From assembly GCA_023634235.1 (NCBI GenBank), contig JAMKCF010000005.1, forward strand, positions 1,217,001 through 1,281,000: a stretch of DNA of 64,000 nt, given 5' to 3'. The DNA is from Pisaster brevispinus. Its lineage: Eukaryota > Echinodermata > Asteroidea > Forcipulatida > Asteriidae. Each line of letters opens with the position of its first letter. The first letter of the stretch is position 1. Shown piece after piece: positions 12,501 to 23,639 of the stretch. Position numbers and translations under genes: made by a program. The notes beneath the pieces were generated by a model. The model was not told where the DNA came from. It was given only the letters and a program-made list of their open reading frames with translations, and did not search any database.

Positions 12501-15500
12501 AGAGCAATCCAGACCATGTAACGGGTGACATCACATGTTTACAAAAGAGCCACTGGTGTGGACTTCCTGCAGGCTGATTATACACAGTTCATTGTAAGAA
12601 AACAAAATCTTGCATTTCATGGAGATTGCACTGTTGATTTTAATCGTTATTTGATATTATGAAGAAAGGGGGCACATCTCAAAACTTGTGCGGCTTTTAT
12701 TTTTATATCTCTGGGATTTATGTAGTAATTATGATACAAATGTTAGATTTCCTATTTGACCACTGTAGTATCTCACCTTGGAAATGCCCTGGAATTGACA
12801 GTCATGTTTTATGTAAACAAGGTTACATGGTCTATAGAGAAATCCCTAGTTGAACTTTTTGATTAAAAGAGAATGCACCTTTGCAGGCATCACATTAAAT
12901 TAAAATCTTCTTTAACAAAAAAAATATGAATTTAACATTGTTTAGTTGTCAATAGATTTTTCTGTTAGCAGCAAAAAGTTGACACAAAAATTCAATTACA
13001 GACTAGCAAATGATGAGCTTGGCAGTAAAGACAGGGAAGTACGAAGTCTACGTCGACAGCTTGACTCCTCAAGAGATGAGTTGACTGAGACAGTGAGAGG
13101 CCGAGATGCGACCATGAGAGAGAACAGAAGGATACAAGAGGACCTCGCAACGATGACAAGGGAAAACCAGGTATTGAGATGAAACATATAGAGTCTGTAT
13201 TTTAATTAATTTCTAAGTCTTTGGACTAAAAAAATGTAACAAATCTTAAAATGGGAGATTGATTATTTCAGTTTCTTATTCATCAACTCTGACAAAAATA
13301 ATACAAATTACATCTAATTACACCATCACCTTTCTAAACAGACAATCAATCATGAGCTTGAGGAGGCGATAGAAGAAAGAGAAAACCTGAAGGAACAGAT
13401 ACAGGAGTACATAGCAGAGGTTGCTCGCATTGAGGACCTGTTAGCTGCAAAGGTATTACAGATTTATTGGCAACAGTGGATAAGTTTTAAAATACTCTCA
13501 AACTTTTGTTGTGCATGCTGTGATGAATGATGTATTCACATACATTATTAGTGACTATAAAGTGATTCCTCATCTTAACCAATGGGAGCTGCCAAATTTA
13601 ATCTCTTTTTACCCAATCCAAGCATTGCTAAAATGCCCCAAAAAATTCAGTCAAAAATGTGTGTTAATTTTACAGATGCCCAACACCTCCATGCAAACAT
13701 TAAAGTGGATTAAAAATCGACATACTTTGAACACTAATGTTTTTAAAAGTAACCAGTATTGGATTTGTCTTCCAGGAGCGTGAGAACAGAGATCTTCTCG
13801 AGAACTATCGATCAGCCTCAAGTGAAGCACAGCGCTGGGAGACAGAAGCCTCTCAGAGATCAGGAGAGTCATCTACAGTCAAGATAGAATTAATGACTAG
13901 AGACTCGGAGATGAAAAGACTGCGAGAGAAATTAATCCTATTAGAAAGGGATGTCCAACAGGTAGTGTACAACGCTGAAATGAATCTGTGTTTACTGTCA
14001 CAATAAGAAAAAGAAACAGACAATTTTATGTCGACTTACAAAAATAGTAACCCCAAATTAGCCATTTATTTAGCAAATCTGGGAAATAAATTGAAAGAAG
14101 CTGACATCAATTGATAATGGAAGGGATGGGTGTCAACATTGACCCCCAAAAAGTAAGGACTGATAGGGGGTGGGGATATTGTTTTTTCAGGGGGTCATTG
14201 AAACTAGGGGGATCTTTAACCCATATTTTGCTCAAAGTATGTCGTGTTTGGTATCAAATGAAAGGAAATTGAATTATAAATACTGAGAGTGATGTGTATT
14301 TTGTCATTTTATCATCCAGTGAAAATTTACACTTGATTGAAGACGTGCTGCTAGTTAACAAGGAATCGGCACGCTCATTACACGGTTTCTATGTAAAAAA
14401 GACCTTGAAACTACCGTAATACGTTCCATTAAAGTGTATAACATTGGGTTGAGGGTGATATCAACATGGTTCAAGGCATGTTAACTACAAATAAAACAAT
14501 TTGTTGATCAGAAATACTGTTTAGAAGGCTAAAATGACAGTAAGCTCATTATAGGCCCTACAAGTTTAGCCAAAACAAAAGGCTTGATTATTCTGTTTCT
14601 TCTACATCGCTACCAAGTTCTTCTGTATCTATTCTATCTGCTTCATTAGAGCAATGCCCACAGCACACTCCACATGCAGAAACACATGACATGCCAGCTG
14701 TTTATGTTTTTAGAGGGAAAAGTGAAATCATACATGTGGCATTTCATGGCCGAGCGGTCTAGTTCACCGGACCCAAGCTCTGGTATTATCAGCAGCAGAG
14801 TGTGGGTTTGAATCCCGGTCATGGCACGTCTGCCCTTGAGCAAATGTTGGGAAAGTAGTACATTCTGCTCTACCAGCCAGGCTCCTAGTGGATGATACCC
14901 ATGCCCACATCCTTAAGGACTGTGAAGGGGGGTAACCCTGTTTCAGCCCCAGGAGTAGGTGGCAACGTGCCCTTGGTGACAGTTGATTTGGGTACACAGC
15001 CCAAATCAGTTAAATGATCAAATCCCCCGACTTAAAGTGATAAAGTGGCCTTGTGATATTAGGCGATATATGTTGCTGTGTGCAAGCAAGTCATGAGTGA
15101 CCACGAAATACATTTTGAAAGAATTTAATATATGCATCAAATAGTGAGAGTTTTTTTAAAATAACATTCAGAGAAAAAGAGGACCGAAACGCACTCAAAA
15201 TGTTCAAAAGTTTGAAGTTTTGTCAGTTATGAAGCTTCTTCTTCACATGTCGAGTGAGAATCAAGTATTGAAAGGCAAGCTTAAAAACGTTTGAGGCGTC
15301 ATATACAACATATTGCGCCACAGCACCTTGTAAACCAGTACATGGTGCTAGAAAGGAATAGGTCTTGAACTTCAAAATGTAGCTCCACATACCTTGCAGG
15401 AAAAAAATACTGAGTGCTTTGATATGCCTGTAGGGGTGTGATAAAGCGCTATATAAGAACCCAGTATTATTATTACAGATATTATTTTTTTAACAAATTA

Positions 15501-18500
15501 ACGACAAAAACTTCTGTAATGTAAGACAGTGGGATCAGATTACAGGGTAATTAATCCCCCCCCCCCCCGTTTCCTGTCCTGTGTGGATCCCTCATGTCTT
15601 TAAGGCATGAATGTTTGTATCATGTGCATAGAATGATGTCCACTGAGACTAATTCAGTTATAGTCCCACTGATTCCCATCTCTACAAAGACCCTATACAG
15701 CACAATATACATTGAACAAAATTAAAGTGCTTGCTGATACCTTGTTAACCAGCACTACGTCTTAAATCAAGTGTAACTTTTCACAGGATGATAAAATGAC
15801 AAAATTAACATCACTACAAGTATTAAAAATTCAATTTACTTTCATTTGATACTAAACACGACATACTTTGAGCAAAGTTTGGGTCAATAACCCCCAAGTT
15901 TCAATAACCCCCCCCCCCCCGGAAAAATGTTTTCCCCACCCCTATCGGTCCTTACTTTTTGGGGGTCAATGTTGAAATTGGCTTCTTTTCCAATTTTTTC
16001 CCAGATAATTCTAATTTAGGGATACTAAAAGATTGTTTAACTGTAATCTTTTGAAAGCATAACGAGTCATTGATAATTCTTGTAATTTGAAATATCTTTA
16101 AAAAATAAATTTGTCACCAATAGCTTTTGTATCTTTCTTAGCATGTATCAACAGAGCAAGCATATGAGCTACAAGTGTCAAGTCTGACAAGATCTCTTGC
16201 TAACATGGAAGAGAGTATACGACAGCTACAGGATGAGAAGAAATCCCTGGTGCAGGATCTTACTGCTGTCAGAGATCTCTGTGTAAAGTTAGAGAATACT
16301 AAGGAAGTTATGTCACGTCAGCTGACAACTAGAAATATAGACACTGAGCAGGTACTCTCAACCTAATGATAAGCTTCATAATCAACCTATCTATTGCCCT
16401 ATCCAAGTCAATGTAACGTCTCAACAAAATATTATGTCACTGGAAACCATTTTAATGCACCCTTAAAAAAACATAACAGATTTTTGCCTGACATTCTAAA
16501 CTGATTTATTTTACTACATCAGCTTGAGTCAACAGTCGATGACCAGCGACGTGAGATTGAGATGCTACGTAACCAGGTTGTTACAGAGAGAGCATCAGTG
16601 CGGAACTTGGAAACTCTCCTGTCCAACAACCGTGAAAAGGAATTCCAAGCCCAGTTGGACAGTCAAGAGCAAAGATCAGAGATTCAACTTGTTAAAGACA
16701 GATTGGCTTTAGCAGACAGCAAAGTGTAAGTTAAAGATGCTGAAGTTTAATATTATACCAGATTCATCTTCTAAAAGAGTCTTACATTTTGTACATTGTC
16801 ATGTTTGTTTAAGCTGTGCCTTTTTTTCTTCTTCTTTTTTTTGCTTTTGCTTCCAGTTGAAAGCTTGGAGAATACTTTAAGAACAAAGTTGGATAATAGT
16901 TTTAAGAAATTATTAAAGAAAGATGCTTGTATCAGTTATTTAAATGAAAGTGATATGGTTCAATATTTGTTTATGTTGCATGTAATGCAAAGTATGCAGA
17001 TTTTGGCTTAGAAATTGATTCAAAAATATGTTATGATGGTGAATATATTTCTGGTTTGTTGGTTTTCTTTGCTCTTCTAAATGCAGTCAAAGCCAGAGTC
17101 GTGAGCTTCAGACATTAAGATCCAGATCTGCTCAGCTTGAGGCAGACTTAGAGAAAGTCAGGAGACAGCTTACCAGTGAGCGCTTTGAGAAGTAAGTACT
17201 ACTTTGTCATACGTGGTGTTCATCTCATGTGTCAAAGAAGGAATTTGTTTATTACTATTGCTTTAACGTTTAAGCTTTATCATGCTAGAATAAGAATTTG
17301 AAAGAAAAGTTCAAGTAGCAGAAGTGCTATGAGACTACTTTTTGAGTGTGTAAACTAAACCAATTGATACCCAAAGAATAAGGAGTTTCACTGGCCTTAA
17401 TATTGTGTAATACAGGTCTCTTATTTTCCAGGTTGGCTGTTTAAAGTCATAACAGAAGTGAAACGACAGTAGATAAGGTGCAAATATATAGTGTGTGACA
17501 GGCCCGGTTCCAGAGCCAATATATTTTGGGGGGGCTTGACGCTTCCCATGTGAAATCACCCTCTAAGATTTTGGGAGTCGAAAAGCAACCTAAATATTAG
17601 ACTTGATTTCAAGTCCAAAATTGCGGTTATTTCTTTTCAAAACTCCCCCACAGATTGGCTATTACAGGCTCTACATGTAACTCGGTATCTCAGACTTAAT
17701 CCTCATGTGTATACGGGATATTCATTTATTCACAACTGAAATTTACATAACACTGATACTAGAGAGATGGCCAATCAGGAGCTTACAAAACCCCTGTTGG
17801 GCACGTCTATTTAGGTTACATTCACTTCAGCATTTTCTGTAAATTCTTACAGAAAAACTGTGTTACCTATGGCTTGAATGGAATCCTCAAGTGATTTTCT
17901 CCAACGCTTTTATTTATTCTAAATTTAAAAACTTTTGAATCGATTTGGTTGTTTTATTCTAAAACTGCAAGTTGAATTACTGAACAGAGGCAGATTAGTT
18001 ACATGTACAACAATGTTGTATTTTTGTATTATATCCCGTGGTATAAACGGTTAAATTTGAATATGCTCTTTTGAAGTCTTTTGCATTTCTGACCAATTAG
18101 ATTGTTCCGTCCACTTTTGGACTAATTCGCCAGAGGGTGTGTACAAACCGATAAACAAGATTCCCAAGTCTGTGATTGAAGGTTAATGTCGGTGGTTAAT
18201 CCACAAGAGGTCGGTATTTCAGGCAATACTGTATTGGCTATCGGGTAGACGAAAAATCACGATCATAGTCTTGGAACGAAGTCTACCTACATAAACAGCC
18301 CATTTTTCATGTATTTGGCGCGTAATAAGCAGAAAGTTACATTAAACATTCAAATTTTGACTTTAGGCATATAATTACATTGTCTGAAAAAGCTCATGTC
18401 TACTTAATGAAATACGGTGTCCTTTTCGGGCAATTTTTGTCGGGATGTTGGAATAGTTCCTATGTCATGTCACGTTCAGCGTGTATCTTCTCTTTTTTCC

Positions 18501-20208
18501 CTGGCATTTTTTGGGGTGGGGTGGGGGGTGGCTAGACGAAAGTTTGGGTGGCTTTAGCCCCCACCGTAAAGTCATGCCTGGTGAGTGATCTTATTTTCAC
18601 ATACTGTGAATTACAAAGGCTGTACTTCTGAAATTCATAAGAATACACTAAATGCTGTACATCTTTCCCATATTATTTTTATGTACCTATCAGAGAGAGA
18701 ATATCCCAAGAGTTCCGGAGATCAACTCTTTCTCCAACCATTGCAGACAATACCAGTTTCACAAGAACCTCTTTGATGACAAATCATACCAGCTCCACTG
18801 GAAGAACTTCAAGTCCCCATAGACCATCTTCTCCAACACGGAGGTCACTCTCACCAAGCAGATCAGGTCGGAGGTCACCTGAGAGATCAATATTGAAATC
18901 ATCACCTGCATACAGGTCGTCATCACCAGACAGAAGTACGGATGAGTTTAACATTTTAGATGATTTTGAAAATGGAGTAATGCACAAAAGTGCTGACAAG
19001 GACCAGGGTCGTATAATGGTGCCCCAGTTAAGTTTATCACGGTTGGTGAGTGGAAAATTGGCGCAAACTTAAGTGTCAGGAAATTACTCAATTTAAATAG
19101 TAGTTCAGTAGCTCTTTCGAAATTCTCATTCATTTGTTTGGGTATCCTGATTTATTCTCTTCTCTGAGTGGAACATCAAATCTTAAATACATCTTACACT
19201 GTCTCCAAAGCAGAAATACATTGTAATGTTTGTATGCGTTAAGCAAATTGAGACTGCAGTTGAGAACAAACCAACACTCTGCAACTCTACCAATGAAAAG
19301 ATGCAAAGTATTTTTATGCTTATTAATCTCATCCCTTGCATGTATACTTGTCCTAAAACCAATTTACATTCAGCACGAACTAACAAATTAATAATCCATG
19401 TTTGTTTTTCTTCTAGTTTTATTCCATTTATTCCTACTTGAGTTATGATATACAGACTGATACATAATACTTGCATGTAAATTAACACTGAAAAGAGCAA
19501 TTTTGTATTAATTAATTTTAGCCATCAAACATTTCCTATCATTTAAAAACTACACACAAAAAAGTATGCAATCATCCAAAATACATGAATTAATTTCTAA
19601 TATTTTCTATCAGTTTAAAGCGGATACATTCAAAGAGTTATTTTAGAAACATATAATTACCTTTTAACATCAAGTTTCTTTACATATGACTACTTTATCT
19701 AACTAACATCATATTCATGTTCTCACAACTATATGAATTAAAGGACGGTGTCCGTTCATCTGTTGTAGGACCAGGTAATCACATTTACACCTTGTGTTAT
19801 GTTGTCTAAATTAGTTGTTTGTTTTATACATTCATCATCTCTCCCACCTACTGGTAATTATTGTGAGGTCCTGCTGCTATTTCTTGTCCTATCTGAATTT
19901 ATTTACAGCCTGTTGACTCAAAATTAATTGCAGTAGCTGCATGCTCCATACTTTGGCGGACTGTTTTGTGAATTTAATTTTAATGATTTGCTACATTTTC
20001 GTATCTAAATCAGCTAATTCGTTGATACATTGTTGTAGCACACTCATGTCCCACCTTCCAATTTGTTTAATGTTGTTTTTGTTTGTACAACAAATGTATA
20101 TAGTTTTTGTAATTGGTTGTTTATAAATATAAAAACATTGTGCATTATTTTATTCACAATGGTCTTCATCTATTCTATCTTCAGGGTGAAGAATGGGAAG
20201 AGATCTAG
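522..20208 (+). CDS. CEP135: CEP135 centriolar coiled-coil protein (ancestral CEP135/TSGA10)
   Basis: Centriole cartwheel protein; in studied animals CEP135 links SAS-6 and CPAP to microtubules. Exons: 522-680, 922-1231, 1548-1804, 6935-7063, 7885-8166, 9111-9261, 9478-9734, 9955-10092, 10325-10417, 10640-10702, 10923-11096, 11229-11306, 11480-11631, 11799-11914, 12159-12369, 13002-13170, 13342-13452, 13776-13961, 16142-16351, 16523-16725, 17087-17191, 18694-19045, 20185-20208. Phases agree at every junction, giving about 1,309 aa (human about 1,140). The N-terminus carries the family signatures KRLDQLGYRQ and LPLVEKLF, then LQEKNFHAVVQTPGG and DPYIADL. Nearly all the rest is heptad coiled coil. 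A Ser/Pro/Arg-rich linker lies near residues 450-530 (exons 7-8) and a second near 1,200-1,290. That tail (SPERS, SSPDRST) recalls vertebrate TSGA10, so I infer one gene predating the split. An acceptor at 508 places the start codon 14 bases into its exon, so a 5' UTR exon lies further upstream. Exon 9 start and the last exon are the least certain. Confidence 0.9.
2285..3285 (+). repeat. tRNA-headed tandem repeat, about three units
   Basis: Body of one unit followed by three tRNA-like heads beginning GGGCTAG(A) at 2542, 2875 and 3188, so the spacing is 333 and 313 bases. Each head shows AGCTCAGTTGGTAGAG-like D-arm sequence and a GGTTCAAATCC-like B box. The bodies repeat the phrases GTTTCCCTTGTGG, CTTCCCAGGTTGTATCG and AACTTGGGTG. 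Lies in CEP135 intron 3. The last unit is cut off just after the tRNA-like part. Confidence 0.85.
3433..3967. mobile_element. MITE with about 40 bp terminal inverted repeats
   Basis: Begins GGGTACGTTCAGATGAGG and ends with the inverse (CCTCGTCTGAACGTACCC). The arms match over about 40 bases, including a GTTAAACTA segment. Three internal direct motifs of the form GCGTTCxxACGA/GxxG (near 3532, 3758 and 3898) echo the arm sequence. No ORF, and no clear target duplication at the edges. Non-autonomous DNA transposon of unassigned superfamily, in CEP135 intron 3. Confidence 0.8.
4018..4622 (-). mobile_element. 5'-truncated Penelope-like retroelement, GIY-YIG endonuclease end
   Basis: On the minus strand an open frame from about 4619 to the stop at 4352 encodes about 88 residues typical of the C-terminal GIY-YIG endonuclease end of Penelope-like elements: KRRFYGYRSTVNTHKLD, then TPVGHHFNLPNHS and REKLWIRRLQT, ending just before TAA. 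The reverse transcriptase is missing. The 5' edge (4590-4622) and 3' edge (4018-4050) carry the same sequence in inverted orientation (TGGCCTGAC...GACCCTAGCAGAGTC), the sort of terminal arrangement known for Penelope elements. Family assignment is from recognition of the motif series. Confidence 0.75.
5778..5819 (+). other. CEP135: Candidate alternative first exon of CEP135
   Basis: ATG in strong Kozak context (A at -3, G at +4) opens 14 codons, MADVSKKKTKPRRR, ending exactly at a GTAAGC donor in phase 0. That phase joins in frame to CEP135 exon 4 (6935, VEIRDNEITRL). Upstream in-frame stops and the lack of an acceptor argue against an internal exon, so it would be the start of a shorter isoform lacking the N-terminal microtubule-binding region. 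Not supported by any promoter motif; could be chance. Confidence 0.35.
6105..6300 (-). repeat. tRNA-headed repeat, partial unit, inverted
   Basis: Minus-strand copy of the same family: D-arm (CTCTACCAACTGAGCC as read on +) at 6155-6170, CCTCCGGATTAA at 6131, and the body phrase ACCCAAGTTTACGATACAAC at 6247-6266. In CEP135 intron 3. Confidence 0.7.
8379..9007. mobile_element. piggyBac-like MITE flanked by TTAA
   Basis: The element runs 8383-9003 (621 bp), bounded by TTAA at 8379-8382 and 9004-9007. Terminal inverted repeats are CCAGTTCGCTTCG on the left and CGCAGCGAACTGG on the right (12 of 13 match). A TTAA target is the hallmark of the piggyBac superfamily. No transposase frame, so it is non-autonomous. 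In CEP135 intron 5. Confidence 0.75.
14045..16028. mobile_element. Foldback-type element with about 310-330 bp inverted arms
   Basis: The left arm (about 14045-14375) and right arm (about 15722-16028) are inverted copies, clearly alignable over 300 bases. Landmarks are CATTGACCCCCAAAAAGTAA at 14138 and its inverse at 15952, GCTCAAAGTATGTCGTGTTT at 14233 and its inverse near 15858, and GTTAACAAGG at 14355 and its inverse near 15743. The right arm also has a poly-C run at 15910. Fills most of CEP135 intron 18; a tRNA-Leu-derived SINE sits between the arms. No ORF for a transposase. Confidence 0.75.
14746..15478 (+). mobile_element. tRNA-Leu-derived SINE, expanded copy
   Basis: The head 14748-14830 resembles tRNA-Leu: ATGGCCGAGCGGTCTA, anticodon-arm CCCAAGCTCTGGT, B box GGGTTTGAATCCC. 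The 3' part (15298-15478: TATTGCGCCACAGCACCTTG to GCGCTATATAAG and ATTATTATT) matches the copy at 41746. About 300-400 bases of extra sequence lie between head and tail, so this is a variant or a copy with an insertion. Nested inside the foldback element. Confidence 0.7.
17491..18588. mobile_element. hAT-like non-autonomous element (tentative)
   Basis: The element 17499-18580 starts CAGGCCCGG and ends ATGCCTG. It is flanked by GTGTGTGA (17491-17498) and GTGAGTGA (18581-18588), 7 of 8 matching, as expected for a hAT 8 bp target duplication. The inverted ends are short and imperfect. G-rich and C-rich patches near the edges also mirror each other. In CEP135 intron 21. No transposase frame seen. 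Confidence 0.45.
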
Positions 20209-20624
20209 AAGACAGCAGCTTAAAACATTGGTAAGATTTCAGATCTTTGAAATGGTCGAAAAGTGTCAAAGAGATACAAATTTCGACATTACATGTACTT
20301 TGTGAATTTTATTACATTTTGATGTACCCCATCTGCAATGTTTCCAGAAGTACCCTTGGGCGATAACAGCTTTCATATCAAATTTTCATTAATTGCTTCT
20401 TAGTATTTTAAAATAAGACAAATGTTTTTTTGCTGTCCTTGTTCTGTCCCAATCAGTGCATTCTACAGGATCAACTACGAAGGAAACTGAGCGAGTGCCA
20501 CTGCAGGCTCCTAGAAGGTCTAAAATCCAGCCCACTTAGGTCCTCTTATACCCCTTGTAACATCACCTGCCGGTGGTGCATTCAGGAGGATATTGAGAGA
20601 GGTTTACAAGCACAACATTCTTAG
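19046..20624 (+). other. CEP135: Alternative 3' ends of CEP135
   Basis: Exon 22 ends at a good donor (GTGAGT, 19046). Three outcomes are possible. (1) Splicing to 20185 adds GEEWEEI and a stop at 20206-20208. (2) Splicing to the acceptor before 20445 keeps phase 0 and opens 59 codons (ILQDQLRRKLSECHCRLL onward) to a TAG at 20622-20624. (3) Read-through stops at 19070-19072 after VSGKLAQT. The 20185 exon also has a donor at its other end (GTAAGA, 20232), so it may be an alternative exon rather than the last one. Only transcripts can decide. Confidence 0.4.
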
Positions 20625-21192
20625 ATGTTGCAAAAAGTAAAGTGACAAATTTGGCACTGTTTTCTCTGGTTTGTTTTCTCATAAAATGTATAGTGTGCAT
20701 TCGATTAGAGTCTGTGACTGCAGCTTTAAAATGTTCCATGTCTTAGCTGATTCAGGGTAGTATACATCTTATTGTTAAAAAGTTGAGGAATTTTCAGAGA
20801 AATTTGTATTAAATTCAAGTATCCGTTAAGTAGTGCAAATGGAAGTCCTAAATTGTCTGTTGAGAAATCTTTATCAAAACAAACATAGGGGAATGCACTT
20901 TGCTGATAGTTAGAGAACACAGGACCTGTTATCTTAGCAGACTTCCCTTGTATATTTCAAAGTGACTACTTTGGCACCCTTCTTGGTGTACATAATTGTA
21001 TTTATATACAACAATAGATTGTATAATTATTTTATTCTTATTTGTGCTTATCAAAGGCAAAGTATTACTGGAAACATTCCTCAAGTATGAAAAAAATCCT
21101 CATTTTTAAGTTGCACGTTTTGTCTGTACAAATGTAGTTGAATTTTTTCACACCACTTTCGTAATGTCTGATGCCAGATTTTAAATTTGAAT

Positions 21193-21198
21193 AATAAA
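21193..21198 (+). terminator. Polyadenylation signal of CEP135 (probable)
   Basis: AATAAA in a 3' UTR-like AT-rich stretch about 570-980 bases after the possible stop codons, the first canonical hexamer downstream of them. Confidence 0.45.
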
Positions 21199-22017
21199 GT
21201 TTGCTTTACAAACTACATGTATTGTCCTACCTCAGAATTCATTTAAGGAAAATCTTTGTCATATCTGAGCCGACATCACTTTTAAAATGTTCAACACTGC
21301 AAATTACAGTAAGTAATTAGCTGGAATTGCACTTCCTGTCAATTTTGTTTTCAAACTTTCAAATAAAAATAAACATTTTCAAAGGACCCTTGAATGTTTA
21401 TCCCTCAATGTTTGTAAATTGATCTCAATTAAATTTATCAGGGAAATTATTGGATTAAAAAATCTTACTTATGATGAATTTTCTCAAGTAAAAACATGTT
21501 TTAAGCTACAGTTGTTTTTATTATTTTTGTTTTGTATTGTTTTCTGTTTTTCAAATTTTCACTTAATTAGAAGTTTCATAAAATAATAAACACTGAAGAA
21601 CTTGCCATTTTATATTCGTGTATATTAATGTAATACTTTGTAGAACATTATTTATTGTTTAGTTATAGACTTTACACAGTTGTTACCTAAAGGCAGTTAT
21701 CGATTTCTGGGTGTTTTTGACTACTGAAAGCTATGTCATACAAATTTTTATAACGTTCTCTCGAAGCTCACACATTTACAAAGACAATTTATCCGTTAAG
21801 AACGAGTAGAGCTAAAATGAAAACACGGTTGGATTATAAACCAGTAGCAATGGGTCACCTTCCTGCTTTATATAAACATTTTTAAAATGAGTGGGAAAGA
21901 CGGAATACATGGTTATAACAGTTTGAACAGTTAGCAAAATTACACAATCTTGTTAAATTGGCACAAATGAATACTCTAAAATGTCCAGTTTTCATAAATT
22001 AATTGTCTTTAATTTTT

Positions 22018-22190
22018 AGCCAGCAGTGACTTATTAAATAAATTGTTACTTGATAAAATGGAATAGTTTATTGGTTGTTCAGTTTGTTTAATGTATACTC
22101 GGTTCTTGAATATCTGTTTAGACATGAGACACCTAAATTTTGTCATACTTAAACGAAATGATACATTTGAAAATATTGTTGGCATAAACA
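22018..22190. repeat. Direct repeat, left copy
   Basis: About 170 bases matching 24575-24760 in the same orientation, with phrases such as AAATTGTTACTTGATAAAAT and TTTAATGTATACTC. The two copies bracket 2.4 kb that contains the minisatellite and the retrotransposon remnant. They could be two copies of a dispersed repeat or the edges of a local duplication. Confidence 0.7.
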
Positions 22191-22541
22191 AATTCAACAA
22201 AGTCATTGAAAGAAAAGTTCATGTAAGTCAAGCCATTGGTACATTGCATACAACTCGGAACAGAATGACTCTTACTTTTCCTAATAGAGATGACATTTTA
22301 TTGTTGAAAGAGAAGAGGGGCTTCAAGGTCAAATTAATGTTCGTTATGCGCTCATTTTCCTATAGATAGAGGTCTGTATAAAAGTGGAAGAAAAGAGCTC
22401 TAACCTCACATGAAAATTTGTGTAAAGTGCCCATGTATTTGATGCTCTTTTAGAGCGAAATTTGAATCATGACGTGATTGGATATCAATAACAAATTGTT
22501 CTGTACGTTCCAAGAGCTATTTTTGTGTCAGTCAAAACGTC

Positions 22542-22667
22542 AAATATCATTGATGATCATGGATTGAATATCATTGATGATCATTGCTTGAATATCATTG
22601 ATGATCATGGATTGAATATCATTGATGATCATTGATTGAATGTCATTGATGATCATTGATTGAATTC
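22542..22667. repeat. Minisatellite, about 25 bp unit, five copies
   Basis: Five tandem copies of ATTGAATATCATTGATGATC plus ATxG, nearly identical to each other. Each unit contains the short palindrome ATGATCAT. The last copies change TATC to TGTC. Confidence 0.9.
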
Positions 22668-23639
22668 AGGAATGAGCTAAAAACTTCCAGTACAAAAATG
22701 TGCAGACCAAATTTTATATTAAAATGTGACGTCATTGAACAATTATGGCATTTTACACAGTTTAAACGAGAGGTTAGAGGATTGTGATTGTCTTTCCACT
22801 TCGATAAGGACACTATCTATTGAAAAAATGAGTGCATCATAAAACTGAATTTGACCAATGGAGACCAACAGTTAGTTTATTGTAACCATGCCACTTGGTG
22901 GTCACCTTGATTGAAAACGAAAAACGGTTTTTATTTTGCCAGGAATTTTGTGCACGTTTTTTATCGGGATTTTGATTATGGCAATCGAAATAAGCAATGA
23001 CGATTGCTATTTTTCTCAACATCTCATCAACGAGAATTAATTCGCTGGAAGATCGGCGCCGGAAGCTTTCAGATTGAAACCAACCTATTTATTTTTCACT
23101 CTGCAATCGTGTGAGGTATTAATGTTTACATTTTACGGATGGACTTTCCACTGTAGAAGCTGGTTAGTAATCTTGGAATGGAGATCTACACAATCTCAAA
23201 AAGTGTCGTATTCTCATTTAGTGTTCCCCCACCACGTTCCTCGTCACGTGTGACCTCAAACCGCTTTCTCCCAACAAAACTCCAGCGTCGTCTGCCTGCA
23301 GCGTGTGCATAATGTTTGTACATGCATGAATGTAGTTTTATTCACTATTGGACTGCTAATCTCCATGTGAAATCGGGGGGGGGGGGCAGAATCTCCTGTC
23401 ACACTGGGGCCAAGTCGGTGCCAACCATTACAATTTGAGTTTTACGTGTGCGTGATTCTGTTTCTGTTTGGCAAAATGGGGTTTCAAAAACTAAGCATCC
23501 TTGTCCCAAGTTTTAATGTTTCAATGTTAAATTTAACACTGTATAAAAATTGAAATTGTATTTGTATAACAAATTGCTAATAACGCAGATGTTTAAACCA
23601 AATATTGTCAGCAAATAAAGTAAATTATAGCAGTGAAGA

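Noticed and set aside
22542..22667. CRISPR-like repeat array
   Set aside because: Units are contiguous with no unique spacers, and the genome is eukaryotic.
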